Origin: Panicum virgatum
Taxonomy: Eukaryota; Streptophyta; Magnoliopsida; Poales; Poaceae
Length of the DNA: 64,000 nt
Reading direction: 5' to 3'
Assembly (NCBI RefSeq): GCF_016808335.1
Contig: NC_053146.1
Coordinates: 23,058,637 to 23,122,636 of the forward strand
The notes beneath the pieces were generated by a model. That model was not told where the DNA came from and searched no databases. It saw nothing but the letters and a program-made list of their open reading frames with translations. Made by a program: the position numbers and the translations under genes. Of this stretch, positions 44,090-56,286 are shown piece by piece (within the stretch, counting starts at the first letter, position 1; every line of letters begins with the position of its first letter).

Positions 44090-45366
44090 GTACAAAAGTC
44101 GATTAGGTTGCCTGAAGTTGTAAGAGGGTTTCGTTTAGATCCATCAACTTCGAAATTGCATTTTTAGGTGCATAACTTGTAATTTGTGTCACCTAGGTCC
44201 ATACCCCTCCACCTAGCCTCCACGCACTGATATCGCACCAACATGAATCTACACGGCGCCCGCACGCTACTGGAGTTTCACCAGAAGGGTCAAATTTGAG
44301 CTCCAATTTCAAATCAAGTGCATAGGAAGAGGAGAGAGAGGAGAGATGAAAGACTTATCTTGAAGGTTATTGACGTGTATTAGGATTTAGAAGGGGCTTA
44401 CAGACTGCCATTGGTGACTTCTGGAGATTAGATCTAGATATGACCTCGTAATATGGGTGGAGAGGAGGAGGTGAGGGCTTGGGAAAGGTGGAGGAGGTCA
44501 CAAAGGAACTCAAAAACATGTACATGTACTATGTTAGGGGATATTAGAGCATCTCCAAGAGTGCCCAAAACAAGATCCCAAAAATAGTTTATAGGGAAAA
44601 AGAAGAAAAACCCTGCTCCAACAGTGGTCCAATCAACCTCCCAATTTATTCGCGAACCAAAAAGAGCGACATCCGGGGCCAAATTTTCGCAGAAGTTTTG
44701 GGCTCTCAATCGCATTTTTTTCGCCCTTCCCGCGTCAGTCCACCGTTGATGCCAATTCTTTTTTCCTTTTGGTGTGTACGAGTGCCCCCAACTGCATTCG
44801 TGTCTTCCGTTCGTCGCTCTGCTGGTTGATGTGGGCTCTTTCAAATTTTTTGGGATCAAAAGAAAAGAGCCCTATTGGAGAAAGGTCTATTTTCTAGGCC
44901 CAAAATCTTTTTTGGACCTCCCAATCTTGAGTTATTGGGAGCCAATATATTGGGCTCTCTTGGAGATGCTCTTATGTCCTCCGTGGTACGGGTTGTGGTG
45001 TAAAATCTTGTGATGACGTTAGACTTGGGTCAACCCAGAGTGGTTCTCAATGAGGGATTGAAAGATATTTACGGATAGTGACATTGAGGCAACCTTTGTG
45101 GGCATGTCTGTAGCCACACGACTGCTCATGGATGAAGGTCATATACGTAAAAATGCACTTTCGGAGTTTATGAACCAAAGTGACATAAATTACAAGTTTA
45201 TGGACCAAAAAATGGATTTCCAAAGTTTATGGACCTATGTTTTCAAATTTTATGGACATAAGTGACACAAATTACAAGTTGGTGAATCTAAAGATGCACT
45301 TTCTGGAGTTTGTGGATCTAAATGAGACACACTTACAAGTTTGTGGACCTCTGGTGCATTTTACTC
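44090..45366. mobile_element. Decayed Mutator-like element (non-autonomous)
   Basis: The right end read inwards starts GAGTAAAATGCACC and continues with blocks such as AACTTGTAAGTGTG, TTTAGATCCA and TTGTAATTTGTGTCAC. The left end (44090-44215) carries the same blocks in the opposite orientation but is diverged at its tip. The terminal word GAGTAAAATGCAC is shared with the Pack-MULE-like element at 46755. No target duplication could be confirmed. The interior is interrupted by a MITE. Confidence 0.6.
44547..44971. mobile_element. Harbinger/Tourist-type MITE
   Basis: A 425-bp element with inverted ends GAGCATCTCCAAGAG and CTCTTGGAGATGCTC, flanked by TTA on both sides (44544-44546 and 44972-44974). 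A 3-bp TTA duplication and this terminus fit PIF/Harbinger-derived MITEs. It sits inside the decayed Mutator-like element. Confidence 0.8.
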
Positions 45367-45399
45367 ATTACTCTTTTATTAAGGTACAGAAACACCTAC

Positions 45400-46010
45400 T
45401 CTATGAAATGGAGCAGATCCAAATTCTCTATAGGTTGTAAGGTTGATTATGTGAACAACATCTCAGAATGCTTTAACAATTGGATAAAAGATTACAAAGA
45501 CCTTCAAGTTGCTTATCTGATGCATAAGATAAGAGAGAAGATCATGCAGAAGATTTATACAAGGCAAGATATAGCTAATAGAATGGAAGGACGTATCTTG
45601 GGAAGTGTGTTAGATGAGTTGAACATGAAGAGGCGAGGGCTGCACTATGAATTTCAGAGAACTAGTGCAATGTCAGCCGAGATATAGTAATAACAAAAGA
45701 AGGAAAGAATTGGAGAGTTCCTGTTGACATTGAGAAAAAAAAACTTGTGGATGTGGACAATATAATGGCAAATTTATGAAAACCCTACCCTCATGCAATA
45801 ACTCTATTTGAAAAAGTTAGAAAACTTAATATTGAGAACTTTGTAATCTAAAAGATCTATTGGTAGACGAATGAAAAAAAATCAAGGCTAGTGGAGAGGC
45901 AAGGAAAAGAGGGCCATAGCAATGCAAAAGGTGCTTTCAATTTGGACATATAGAGAAGGGTTGTACTGCTACTCAAGTTGAATCATAACAAGAGCTTCTA
46001 CCACTACTTC
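45400..46010 (+). pseudogene. Mutator-like transposase, C-terminal remnant
   Basis: The plus-strand coding remnant has NNISECFNNWIKDYKDLQV and KIREKIMQKI, typical of the part of MULE transposases between the DDE domain and the SWIM zinc finger. Further on is a degenerate SWIM block (TCGCGQYNG) and, after further stops, a CCHC knuckle (RCFQFGHIEKGC). Several stops and shifts occur after 45690. The catalytic core is missing. It stands right of the Mutator-like element but outside its visible end. Confidence 0.65.
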
Positions 46011-46282
46011 TGAAAAACAAAAAGACAAATGTATAATAATATATCATTCCTGAATATTTCCTCCCTTATCCATGTTGCCCCCCTAGGAAATCTAAAATCT
46101 GAATTTGTTGAAGTCTACATAATTGATGCTGAGCCATTCCAAAATGTTGCTGATCTAAAAGTGACGTGCAGTCCAGGTGTAACAACAAGAAGCTTGTCTT
46201 TTGTTTTTCCGAATAGCCCAAATCCTACAATGAGGATGACATCCATCTCACCTAGAGGAATTAATAGCCTAGAAATAACAAC

Positions 46283-46444
46283 TGTCTTACCCTAACTTGA
46301 GTGTGAACATGGTTGTGCAAGTGTGGTCTTCTATGCAACTCTATGTGTGTACCATGGCACTGTTGTCTTACCCTAACTTGAGTGTGAACATGGTTGTGCA
46401 AGTGTGGTCTTCTATGCAACTCTATGTGTGTACCATGGCACTGT
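46283..46444. repeat. 81-bp tandem duplication
   Basis: Two adjacent copies begin TGTCTTACCCTAACTTG at 46283 and 46364 and end ATGGCACTG, nearly identical to each other, so the duplication is recent. There is no coding role. Confidence 0.85.
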
Positions 46445-46754
46445 TGTGCAACACTTTTATGAGATTGTAGTGCTTATATAGTGAACTTGAAAGAATTAGC
46501 TGCATCGTACAATTATAGTATTGAAATGGCAGCAAAAGTTGTGTGTATACTATTTATACAAGTGTCTTATATGTTGCAAAGATGTTTGTGTTAGAATATA
46601 TAAAAAATCTTGTTGTATGTGTCCTCTTAAAATGCTGTTAAAATGGAGCTGCAATACTGTTATACTGCTTTTCAAATCATTTTATCAACTGCTTCTCAAG
46701 TCATTTTATCAGCAAAGAGTACAATGGTCAGAGTTAACATTGAGTTAATAGAAA
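46445..46754. other. AT-rich stretch before the Pack-MULE-like element
   Basis: No feature recognised apart from the left target duplication TAATAGAAA at 46746-46754. Confidence 0.4.
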
Positions 46755-47769
46755 GAGTAAAATGCACTGGGGGTCCTTAAACTAGTTGACCTGTTCTGTT
46801 TAGGTCCATAAACTCCGAAAGTGCATTTCTGGGTCCCTAAACTTTTTAAGTCGTTCACCGCAGGTCCATACGTATCCATGTGGGCAGCTAGCGCGGATGT
46901 GGCACACTGATTAGGCGCTGACAAGGCGCTCTCTCTCTTTCTCTCTCCCCCTGTTCTCCCCCTGCACCGCGCCTCCGCCTGCGCGCACGCCGCCGCCGCG
47001 GCCAGTGGGGAGAGGGATGGCGCGGAAGAAGGAGGGATGGCCCCGCGTGCGTGTTCGTGCCGCGACCAGCCTCGCGCCGCCCCGCCGCGCACCGCCATCC
47101 GCCGGCCGCGCAGGCCGGCCCCGCCGCCGCCGTGGCGCAGGCAGATCTGCGGGTCGTGGCCGTGGAGCAGCGCTAGGGCCGGCGGCGCGGGAGGGAGCTC
47201 CACCCGGACAGAGGGAGGAGAGCCGCAGATCCGCGCGAAGCTGGCCGCCGGCGAGCTCGGGAAGGGAGGATGCGCCGCTGCGGGGAGTGGCGCCGCCGCG
47301 AGGAAGGATCTGGCCGCCGCCATGGGAGAGGGGATCGGGGGAGCAGAGGGCCGCCCGGCCCTGCTCGCCACCACTGTCGGAGATGAGGCAGGGACGGCGG
47401 AGGCCGCTCGAAGTCGACGCGAGAGCTGCCCTCGCGTCCTTCGCCCGCGCGCCGCCGCCCTCCTCCGCCTCCCTTGCGCGCCTTCATCGGGCCGCCTGGA
47501 GAAGACCGAGGAGGAGCCGCCTCCTCTGTTCCGCGTACTCCACCGCCATGGGAGGCGGAGGCGCGGTGCAGGGGGAGAACGGGGAGAGAGAGAAAGAGAG
47601 AGAGAGTGCCTAGTCAGCATGCCACATCAGCGCTAGCTGCCCACATGGATGTATATGGACCTGCGGTGAACGACTTAAAAAGTTTAGGGACCCAGAAATG
47701 CACTTTCGGAGTTTATGGACCTAAACAGAACATGTCAACTAGTTTAAGGACCCCCAGTGCATTTTACTC
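46755..47769. mobile_element. Pack-MULE-like element
   Basis: A 1015-bp element with inverted termini of about 150 bases starting GAGTAAAATGCACTGGGG on the left and the complement on the right. A perfect 9-bp duplication TAATAGAAA lies at 46746-46754 and 47770-47778, as expected for Mutator elements. The interior (about 46930-47600) is extremely GC-rich, unlike the flanks, and resembles grass first-exon or leader sequence. That is the layout of Pack-MULEs carrying captured gene pieces. Long frames are open on both strands because of GC content; none shows a known domain. Confidence 0.85.
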
Positions 47770-47778
47770 TAATAGAAA

Positions 47779-48022
47779 TATTAAGATGATAAAATTGCTA
47801 TTTTTAATGGTATCTAGTTAAAACTAAATTTGTTAATGGTATATAAATAAATTATACCTAGGCTCTGTAATGGTATAGTTCCAATTTGGCCATTATCCGG
47901 TCCATGCCTTCATCCGGTGGGGTTGCGTATGGAGAGGGGTGGTAGCGTGATTGCGTCTGGTCGGCCGGGTACACCCAAATCCGGATCCCCCACTCTCTTG
48001 TCAGAGGGGAGGAAGCAAGCAA
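47779..48022 (+). promoter_or_regulatory. Promoter and 5' leader region of the lipase gene
   Basis: Only about 250 bases separate the Pack-MULE-like element from the ATG at 48023. The first part is AT-rich, the last 100 bases are GC-rich leader. No clear TATA box stands out at a normal distance, so the transposon may lie in the promoter. Confidence 0.4.
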
Positions 48023-51000
48023 ATGGCGGCGGAGATGGTGGGCCTAGGAGGAGCGCTCGCCGCGGCCCAGCACCAACTCCTCTTCCTCCTCCTGCTCTGC
48101 TTCCTCGCAGGGGGCGCCCGCGCCTCCCCGGCCACCGACGCGCTGCGCCACGCCTCCCCCCGCGCTGCCGCCGGCGGCCTTTGCCAGCAGCTGCTCCTGC
48201 CGCAGGGTTACCCGTGCACCGAGCACACCGTACGTACGTCATTCCCGCTGCATGTTCTTGATTTCTTTGTTTTCTTTGGTGCCGAGAATTGGTTCTTTGG
48301 TGGTTTGCTGTTCGGGACCGAATCGTTAGCATCCCAACCAGGATCGGTTGATTGCGCATGACTAGATGAAGATTGGTTTCAGCGAGGCAAGGCATCGAGT
48401 GTTTCTTGTCTCTGTCCCCACCGAAGCCCAACGCGGCGACTGAAATGGTGTTCCAATCGCCAACCGAAATGGTGGTCTTGTATGTATTGCTGAATAATCA
48501 ATCGGTCCAACCAGGCAAGGGGATGGAAGAATCAAATTTGCTCCAATTCCAATTGCCGTTCCCGTACAACCACCGGACTCTGTGTCTGAGGTCCCTTCCC
48601 CAGAAACTAAACGCAAGGCCTGTGTCAAACTGTCAATAGGATAGGTTAATGGGTTCCATTAGTAGCTTATCTACACTAATCAGAGCAAAGGACAAGTTTA
48701 TTGACTAAGAAGTCCATAGTTGCTTTCCACTCCAAGCAAAGGACACTTTCCGACAGACTTTGCGTCCACTTTTCTAATCTAGTTGTCGAGGCCCAGTTTT
48801 AGCCTTTCAGGGGACAAGAGGCTTGTGAAGTTGTGATCAAACAACTGGGCAACAGTCTCTGAGACTTGGTGTGTCTCTGCATTCTGTGAACCGTGAACCA
48901 AATACTGCTCACATTCATCTCCTATGAGCTTGCACGTGTGCCCTTCTATATTCCCTGTTGGGTCATATGCCTTCCATGGTTTCATGTTGCCTGTTCACTC
49001 TTTAAGCTTCTTTACTAGCAGTTTACCAGTGCCAACTAAAAGGTTCATTACTCTAGTCATATTACAGGATAAAGGCATAGGCATCCCATAGTGATTACTA
49101 AACATCTTGGATCATTTTCTGATGTTCGCTGCAAGCCAATTTTCTTCTTAACAATTGGTTTTTCCCCTCTTAAGGGGAAAAGCAGCTGACCTTTATCTTG
49201 TATCTCATGCAAACTTGTAACTGATCAGAACTAACAGATTATTATTAAGACTTCGTTTGATTTTTCTTGGAGGAAACTTGCCAGGAACCTTAATATTATG
49301 ATTGTCTTCTTGCCTTCTGTGTTTTTCTGCCATTCCTATTTAAGTTCATTGAGTAAGAAGTCTTTCCTGCGACTGAAATTTTCCATTACTAATCTTGTTA
49401 AGCTTGTTGTTGCTCTTTTCTATTCTCAAGGATGCTAACTTAGCTTTTTTGCAGGTTCAAACGGATGATGGCTTCCTTTTGTCTATTCAACATATTCAGC
49501 ATGGAAAAAATGGAGTAGCAGATAATGCTGGACCTCCAGTTTTTCTTCAGCATGGTCTTTTTCAGGTTTCTTCTTGTTACAGCTATATACATTTTCTTAG
49601 ATGTAGACATTATTATAAGATTCTTAGATGTAGTTTTTAGCTTCAGTTATGTTATGGCATTATCTTTGCTTTCCTGCAATCATTCTATTCTCAAATTGTG
49701 TTACTTTATCCAAATTCTGGACAGGGTGGAGACACGTGGTTCATAAACTCCAATGAACAGTCGCTTGGATATATCCTTGCTGATAATGGTTTTGATGTTT
49801 GGATTGGAAATGTCCGTGGTACACATTGGAGTAAAGGCCATTCTACTCTCTCTGTTCATGACAAGGTGAATGTACTCCATAGGGAGTTACAATGTAAACT
49901 CTCCATAAACAAAAAACCTAAATACAAAACTTCCTGACATCTCCAATCACTGAACTGCATGCTAGCAAAACGTGATGGGAATAGGACTATGTTGGAAGAT
50001 GAAGCCACTAAAGAAAAATAGATCTTGTGTGTTTAACTGTTTATAATTTTGATGAGATTGTATATAATGCCTGTCAAGTGCCTATGGTGCTTTAAGCAAC
50101 AACCATAACTCATGATGTGCTTTCTAACTGATCAATGATCATATTTATGGTTTTTTTGTATGATCTTACTGAATTCTGTGTTAACTTTTGCAGCTTTTCT
50201 GGGATTGGAGTTGGCAAGACCTTGCTGAATATGACCTTTTGGCAATGCTAAGCTATGTATATACAGTTTCACAGTCTAAAATTTTATACGTGGGACATTC
50301 ACAGGTATACCTGCTACTGGGTTTGATTTGAGTCAAACTATTACATATTACTTACAAGCATATGGTTTTTGTAGGGAACTATTATGGGTCTGGCTGCATT
50401 TACAAATCCTAAAATAGTAAAGATGATTAGCTCTGCTGCACTTCTTTGCCCAATTTCTTACCTTGATCACATCAGTGCTAGTTTTGTTCTTAGAGCGGTT
50501 GCCATGCATCTTGATCAGGTGATATACTATGCTTCATAGAAATCCACCAAGTGTATGCCAGTAACTCCTGAAGTCTGAAGTGACTTAAGGTGACCTTTTT
50601 TCACAGATGCTTATTACTATGGGCATCCATCAGTTGAACTTCTGGAGGTGTGGCACTTCTTTACCTGATTTCTCCTTTTTTTTTCCTTGAGTGTGGTCAT
50701 AATTATATTTAACTGATTCTATGAGCAGCGAAATGGGTGTACAAATATTAGATGCTTTGTGCGATGCTGAACGTTTGGACTGCAACGAAATGTTGTCTTC
50801 AATAACAGGTTTGCATTGTCCAATAAATTTCTTATTTGCTACTTGAAATCTCAATTTGCATTGATTGAGAAGCCTAATATATTTGGTAAGATAAGTTATG
50901 CTTGGTAGAATAGCAGAATGTTGGCATTCCCACTATATCAAGAAACCATAAAATCATGTGTTATTAGGTAAGATGATAGGAGCCTCGAAATATTAGCATA

Positions 51001-53205
51001 ACCTGTTGGTGAACCTTATGGAAGACAATATAAAGATGTTTTGCACCATCACCTAAATACCAAGAATGGTCATCTGTGGGGTTCAAGCTTAATATTTTAC
51101 CATCCCGCTTCTCTACATTGCTGCTATGATAAACCTCAGCCTTAAGAGTGGAAAATTCGTTAAAAGGTTGGAGAGGCATTATGAGAGGGGTGTGGAAGCA
51201 AGGAAGTATTTGATGGCTTCTGTTATAGAAATATAATATAAGCATTACAACAATTAATGACTGCCACTTTGTTCGAGTTTGTCATCCATACTGCAGTGTT
51301 TAAAGGATACACTTCTACATGTATCAGAAGGTGGGCTGTATGTTTAAAGTGTTCCTTAGCTTATACATTTTCAACTGCACTAGTATATGGGTGCATGCAT
51401 AGGCATGTTGTGCAGTATATGGGTGCATGCATATGCATGTTTGTTTCTGAGTTCGACCATGTCTCTGTGTTTTTGCTCCCAGCAGATGCACAAGCATCTT
51501 TTCCACTTAGTTTCACCTTTTGATAAATTCTACATATGTAGTCTTTTTTTTTGGAAACGGGAAGCTTTATTGATCTTAAGCAATTACATCAAGATGATAC
51601 AATTATGTAAGATCCAACCCGGGGTTGTTTCTGGAACAGCCAGGTAATACATAGACATAATAGCCTATACCTCTCGACTTGCTTCACTCAAGGAGCATTA
51701 GTTAAGCAGCATGTTCTCATTCTTCCTTAAAAATGCCACTTGGTGTTCTCTCACACATTCACTTCTAGTCACTTTTCATGGAGCCATGCTGCTTTACGTT
51801 GCATACGAAGCAAGAATCAACTTCACATATTGATGGCTCGTCTCACAAAAAAAAATGGAGAGTTAGCCCAGTACTTACTCAAATTCATGAGATGAGACCA
51901 TCATGCTACGTCTTGTACAGTTGCTGGCGTAGGCTGTGCGGTAAAGTTTGATGTACTTCAGCATGGTGTCAGGCACACACCTCTTGACTCTTTTACCTTA
52001 GATACACAGCCATACTTTTCAGGTCATGGTGGTGAGAGCAAAGGAACAATAGTTTTTCCTTTCTTAGGAGGGGACTTTGCTTTATGCAGTTGGTGGCCTT
52101 TTTTGCTGAATGAACAAATCCTACATGTGGAAAATGCTGAAAGCTATCTATATAGTGACGTTTCGTCAGTAAATGGCTAGTTTACTGAGCAAAAGTTTGA
52201 AATAATTTCCCAGTAAGCTCTTCAGTGTGATAAACCAGTACTAGCTCACATCGATTTCATATGAAAAACCGTCATAATTTTCAATTAGATATTTCGAAGA
52301 ATAATAATTGTTCAATAGTAGTGGCGTTTGTATGATACAACAAACAAACAATTGCTATTTTTTTTAGCATTTCATATACGTGGCACACAAATTAACATCT
52401 TGAAAGAAAATCAACTGTCTAATATTTTAATTTATCTGTATTGGAAGGCTACATCAATGCTATCATCCATGCGGAGACCCAAATTGGTCATACTGGAATG
52501 AATGTTAATGGATGAATAAAATTAAAACATTTTAGTGTGGTTGCTTATGTGATGCAGCATATTTTGGCTGATCTATGATTTGTCAAATATAATTTACACC
52601 CTTTATTTTAGGTCAAAACTGTTGCTTCAATTCATCACGGATTGACTATTATTTGGAGTATGAACCCCATCCATCATCAACAAAAAATCTGCGTCATCTT
52701 TTCCAGAGTATGTTGTTTTCTCCCGTCTAATTCTTAAATTGCCAATTCAGTCTGTTTCTGGAAATCATGTACCACAATCAGTGCAGGATATTGTTGGATT
52801 TGTTATTTGTCAGTGCTACTGGAGTGTATTATTGTTTACAATTCATTCAAACAAATTGTTTTGTTGGTTCATCATGCAGTGATTAGGAAAGGCACATTTG
52901 CAAAGTACGACTATGGATGGGTGGGTAACCTAGCACGCTATGGCCAGCTGCACCCTCCCCCATTCCATCTAAGCAGCATTCCGGAATCACTGCCATTATG
53001 GATGGGATATGGAGGTCTTGATGCACTGGCCGATGTCACAGATGTTGAACGCACTATCAAACAGTTGAGGTCCACACCAGAACTATTATACATTGGTGAC
53101 TATGGTCACATTGATTTCATCATGAGCGTGAGGGCAAAAGACGATGTTTATGTCGACTTAATGAGGTTTCTCAGGGCCCAGCAGGGACTGCACAGCAGCT
53201 ATTAG
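48023..53205 (+). CDS. Triacylglycerol/acid lipase (gastric-lipase-type alpha/beta hydrolase), nine exons
   Basis: Hydrolyses ester bonds of acyl lipids. It is likely secreted or vacuolar: an N-terminal hydrophobic run ([16 protein letters not shown], about residues 19-34) looks like a signal peptide. Exons: 48023-48229, 49455-49565, 49725-49865, 50194-50304, 50375-50518, 50607-50647, 50729-50808, 52612-52707, 52880-53205; all borders GT/AG and in frame, 418 residues plus stop. After GYPCTEH comes the Abhydro_lipase region (TDDGFLLSI), oxyanion-side HGLFQ, nucleophile elbow GHSQG (Ser189), Asp358 in GGLDALAD and His387 in GDYGHIDF: a complete catalytic triad. The length fits plant relatives such as Arabidopsis LIP2/MPL1. 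The start at 48023 is chosen because it precedes the signal peptide. Intron 7 is long (1803 bases) with a LINE tail. Confidence 0.93.
48230..49454. other. Intron 1 of the lipase gene
   Basis: 1225 bases from GTACGT to TTTGCAG. I see no repeat or nested gene in it. Confidence 0.6.
51360..51450. repeat. ~31-bp tandem duplication in lipase intron 7
   Basis: GTATATGGGTGCATGCATAGG recurs as GTATATGGGTGCATGCATATG about 31 bases later, rich in GCATGC palindromes. Confidence 0.6.
51543..51650 (-). mobile_element. LINE 3' end fragment in lipase intron 7
   Basis: A T-run followed by GGAAACGGGAAGCTTTATTG is, in reverse, the common end of grass LINEs (CAATAAAGCTTCCCG then poly-A). The upstream coding part is absent or unrecognisable, so this is a short 5'-truncated insertion antisense to the gene. 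Confidence 0.5.
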
Positions 53206-53894
53206 GTCGCACGCCTTTACATCTTTACACTATGACAGTACGACCATGTAAATATGTATATATGCGCTTGTACCAACGGCAAGCGCAAACAATCAATTAA
53301 ATTGCTCGTGTATACTTATCGTTAAAAAAATTGCTCGTGTATGGTGTGGATTGCTATCTGTTTGCTGTACTGCGTTCCGGGTACGGTACATGTACTGGTG
53401 TATGAAAAAAAATGTAGAACAAGCAATTTGGCTTATTTTGCGCCAATTGTGAGCTTGCATCCGGGAAGCAAATCGAGTTGTAAATGCGTAATGTTTTGTT
53501 GGTTCATCATGCAGTGATTATAATGCATATCCAGAGACAGAAAACGGACGGATTGCAACAATATAGGGAAAGATGAAGAGGTTAATAATTGTGAAATCGT
53601 AATGGAAAGGAATGTATGGGAAGCAAAAGAAAATTAGAAATTTTTTTGGAAGAATTCACAATTCCTCTGCTTTAGAGGAAAGCACGCAGCTCCAACTAAA
53701 TCATCACCATCTATGGGGAAAATTAGGAGCTGGGTGAGAGCGGCGAGGAGGCGAGCTGTGGTCACTTGAGCGGGCTGCGGAGCGCCGGGTGCCGGTGCGT
53801 CGTCTGTCATCAAGGACGGTGATCGGCCGACAGTGTGTCCTGCGAACCGTATGCACTGGGAAGCGAGAAGGTCCACGAAATAAAAGATGCACGA
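53206..53894. other. 3' flank of the lipase gene
   Basis: Contains the 3' UTR, then non-coding sequence. TTGCTCGTGTAT is repeated near 53302 and 53331, and a 24-base stretch around 53495-53518 repeats intron sequence at 52857-52880. No gene seen. Confidence 0.4.
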
Positions 53895-54117
53895 AGTATT
53901 AAATAAAATTTATTTACAAAATTTTTTGTATGAATGTGTTGTAAATTATGAGATAAATCTAATTAGTCTACTTGATCCATGTGTTTGCAACAGTGATGCT
54001 ACAATAATCATCCGCTAATTATGGATTAATCATAGATTAATTAGGTTTATTAGATTTGTCTCGTAATTTACAACCCATCTGTGCAAAAAGTTTTGTAAAT
54101 AGATTTTATTTAATACT
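53895..54117. repeat. Palindromic MITE-like element
   Basis: Inverted ends AGTATTAAATAAAATTTATTTAC (left, first 20 bases AGTATTAAATAAAATTTATT) and its near complement ending TTTAATACT at 54117, with further internal symmetry (ATTATGAGATAAATCTAATTAG versus its complement). It looks like the core of a MITE; superfamily not determined. Confidence 0.55.
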
Positions 54118-56286
54118 CTAAATTAGAAAGATTTTCTTTTCAAATTTTTTGGCCAAGTGATCTAAACATAGCCATAAGCGAGAAGGGAGAGGAAGGATGC
54201 TGAGGGGGAAATAATGGACGCACACCAACAATACTGCTATCTTTAATTTGGTGCTCACAAATCCCCTTGCATCAATTTTTTCTAACCGCATGAAGTAGAC
54301 GCGGGGCTTGTCAACGTACTGTAGCATACAGTAACCCGATGGGCTCGTTGGCCGGGGATTTCTTCTGCGACAAGATGTAACTAGGAAGATTGGCGCTTCG
54401 CCGCGCTGGTGCTGATTGTGTGCGTGCTGGTGTGTGTATGCTATCAGACACACTGACTTGTGCAATACATGCAACAAAAAGCAAGTCCTTTCTTTAATTT
54501 TTAACGGCCGGCAAACCAATGCACCAATGCAGAGCGCACATATGTATCAAGTGACGCCCAAGCATAGAACTCAAGAAGTGGCCAGGCCATGCAATCCTTC
54601 ATAGTAAAGACAGAAGAAAGGTAGATAAATTACAATGTAAATGATAAAGCATAATGACTGCATATATGTAGTGGGTCTCAGCAGTTTGCTCAAGATAGTG
54701 GCGATTCGTAGTTGGCCACCCTACATTTGAACTGATACCTGAAAAATGATTTAGTAGTCAATTTTTTGAAGAGACGGCACATTTATAGCATGAGATGAAA
54801 GATGAGATTGAAAACTAATAAACTATGGTGTTGCTTGGTACACAGTTGTATGGTATACTACCCGCAAAAAAAAATAGTTGTATGGTATACGTAACCGTTC
54901 AAAATATGAAGAACAAAGATTACCACCAGAATTCTTAGAACTCAAAGAACGTGAAAGAAATCCAGCAATGAGAAGAAAAGAAAATGAACCGTGTTGATCT
55001 AAAGGGCCGAACCTTTAGAATCAAAGGCCAACTAATACCACATACCGATTTCATGATTGCACCTAAAACTTCAGAAAAAGAAAAGAACTTGTTCATGGTT
55101 CAGCTCTTTGGAATTGTAATTCATGGGATAAAGTCTACAAACGAAGGTACACAAATGAAATAAGTAACACCTTTTGGTTTAATAATTAGTATGAATAAAG
55201 GTGCATCGCCAGATATGATGACCTGTAGGGCGCCTCTAGCAAAATTCCAAATCCAATGTTTTAAACAATTCCAAATCCAATGTTTTAAACAAGTAATCTA
55301 GTACTGTCGAGCAATGCAAGTGAATCCACCTCTATCTGGAAAAGGAGACGACGCATACGGCTACAGGAATCGGCAACGCTAGGGTTGGAGCAGATGGCTC
55401 GCCTACTGGAGACTGGTCCATCACTGTGCAAAAGCATATGAGCGAAGCTGAATGTTAGAGCGAAAGGAGGAATGCAGCTGCCGAAGCCTGCTTTCATCAC
55501 AAGCCGTTGCAGCTACCGCATTGTCTTCTCTGCGTCCGTCTAGCCGGACGGGTCCCTCACCGTGCAGTAGCACGTAGAGCTCCGCCGCAAACGGAGACTT
55601 CGATTTGGACGGAGATGGAGGCAACGACGCCGGCAATGATGAGAGCGACGGGTTAACCTTCGGTGGAGGAGCCGAGGAAGCGAAGGACCCGGAGCTGCTG
55701 TGGTGGGGTTAGCAGGCGGCGGAGGATGGCCACGAATGAGCAACGGATCCACAGAGATAGGCGGCGGCGACGATGGCGGTGGCGTTGGATGGCAGATGGC
55801 TGGAGGCGAGGACCGCGGGGTGTGAGAACCTGAGGCTAACGTTACGTAATTGTTTTTTTTGGGCGGTGAAGAACGACGTGCAGAGGCTTTCGCATAGGCC
55901 GGACGCAACTTTTGTTCCGCACTGGCAACCGTTCGACGACCGAGGCGTGGTGACACGCGACACATGATGTGGGTCCCACACAATAACAGTTACTCAGGCC
56001 ACCGGAGGCCAACATTTGGTTGGGCGATATAGATGTACATATAATATAATACAATATTCAGACGTGATCTGCTCTCCAAACTGGGCTGCTAGTTGCGGCC
56101 TAGGAGAGTATTTCCAAATTCCATTTCCAGTTGATTGGCTGGGGCTAACGGCCTTCGCACACCAAAAATAACCGTTGGTTTGGCTAGGCCCAAACCCGGC
56201 CCGTAGATCCAACGGCTAGGAGCCTAGAACGAGTGGAGGACAAACAGAAGGGCGAAGGGTTTGGAAGACACCGACCCCAAGGCTCC
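54118..56286. other. Intergenic region between the two host genes
   Basis: Mostly unremarkable. It has a 24-bp tandem duplication at 55243-55290 and a GC-rich stretch at about 55490-55990 with open frames on both strands but no known domain; this could be an old exon or gene fragment. The last ~150 bases are the promoter/leader of the pseudouridine synthase gene. Confidence 0.4.
55243..55290. repeat. 24-bp perfect tandem duplication
   Basis: Two identical copies starting AATTCCAAATCC and ending TTTTAAAC, directly adjacent. Confidence 0.9.

Noticed and set aside
46745..47636. Frames up to 291 residues in the Pack-MULE-like element
   Set aside because: They extend through the terminal inverted repeats and are open on both strands; no known domain. 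Kept only as captured GC-rich cargo.
50964..51245. 93-residue minus frame in lipase intron 7
   Set aside because: No domain and no sign of conservation; likely intronic chance frame or an unrecognised repeat scrap.
55540..55983. 147-residue minus-strand frame in the intergenic region
   Set aside because: Pro/Ser/Arg-rich low-complexity product without domain; could be an old exon but cannot be supported.
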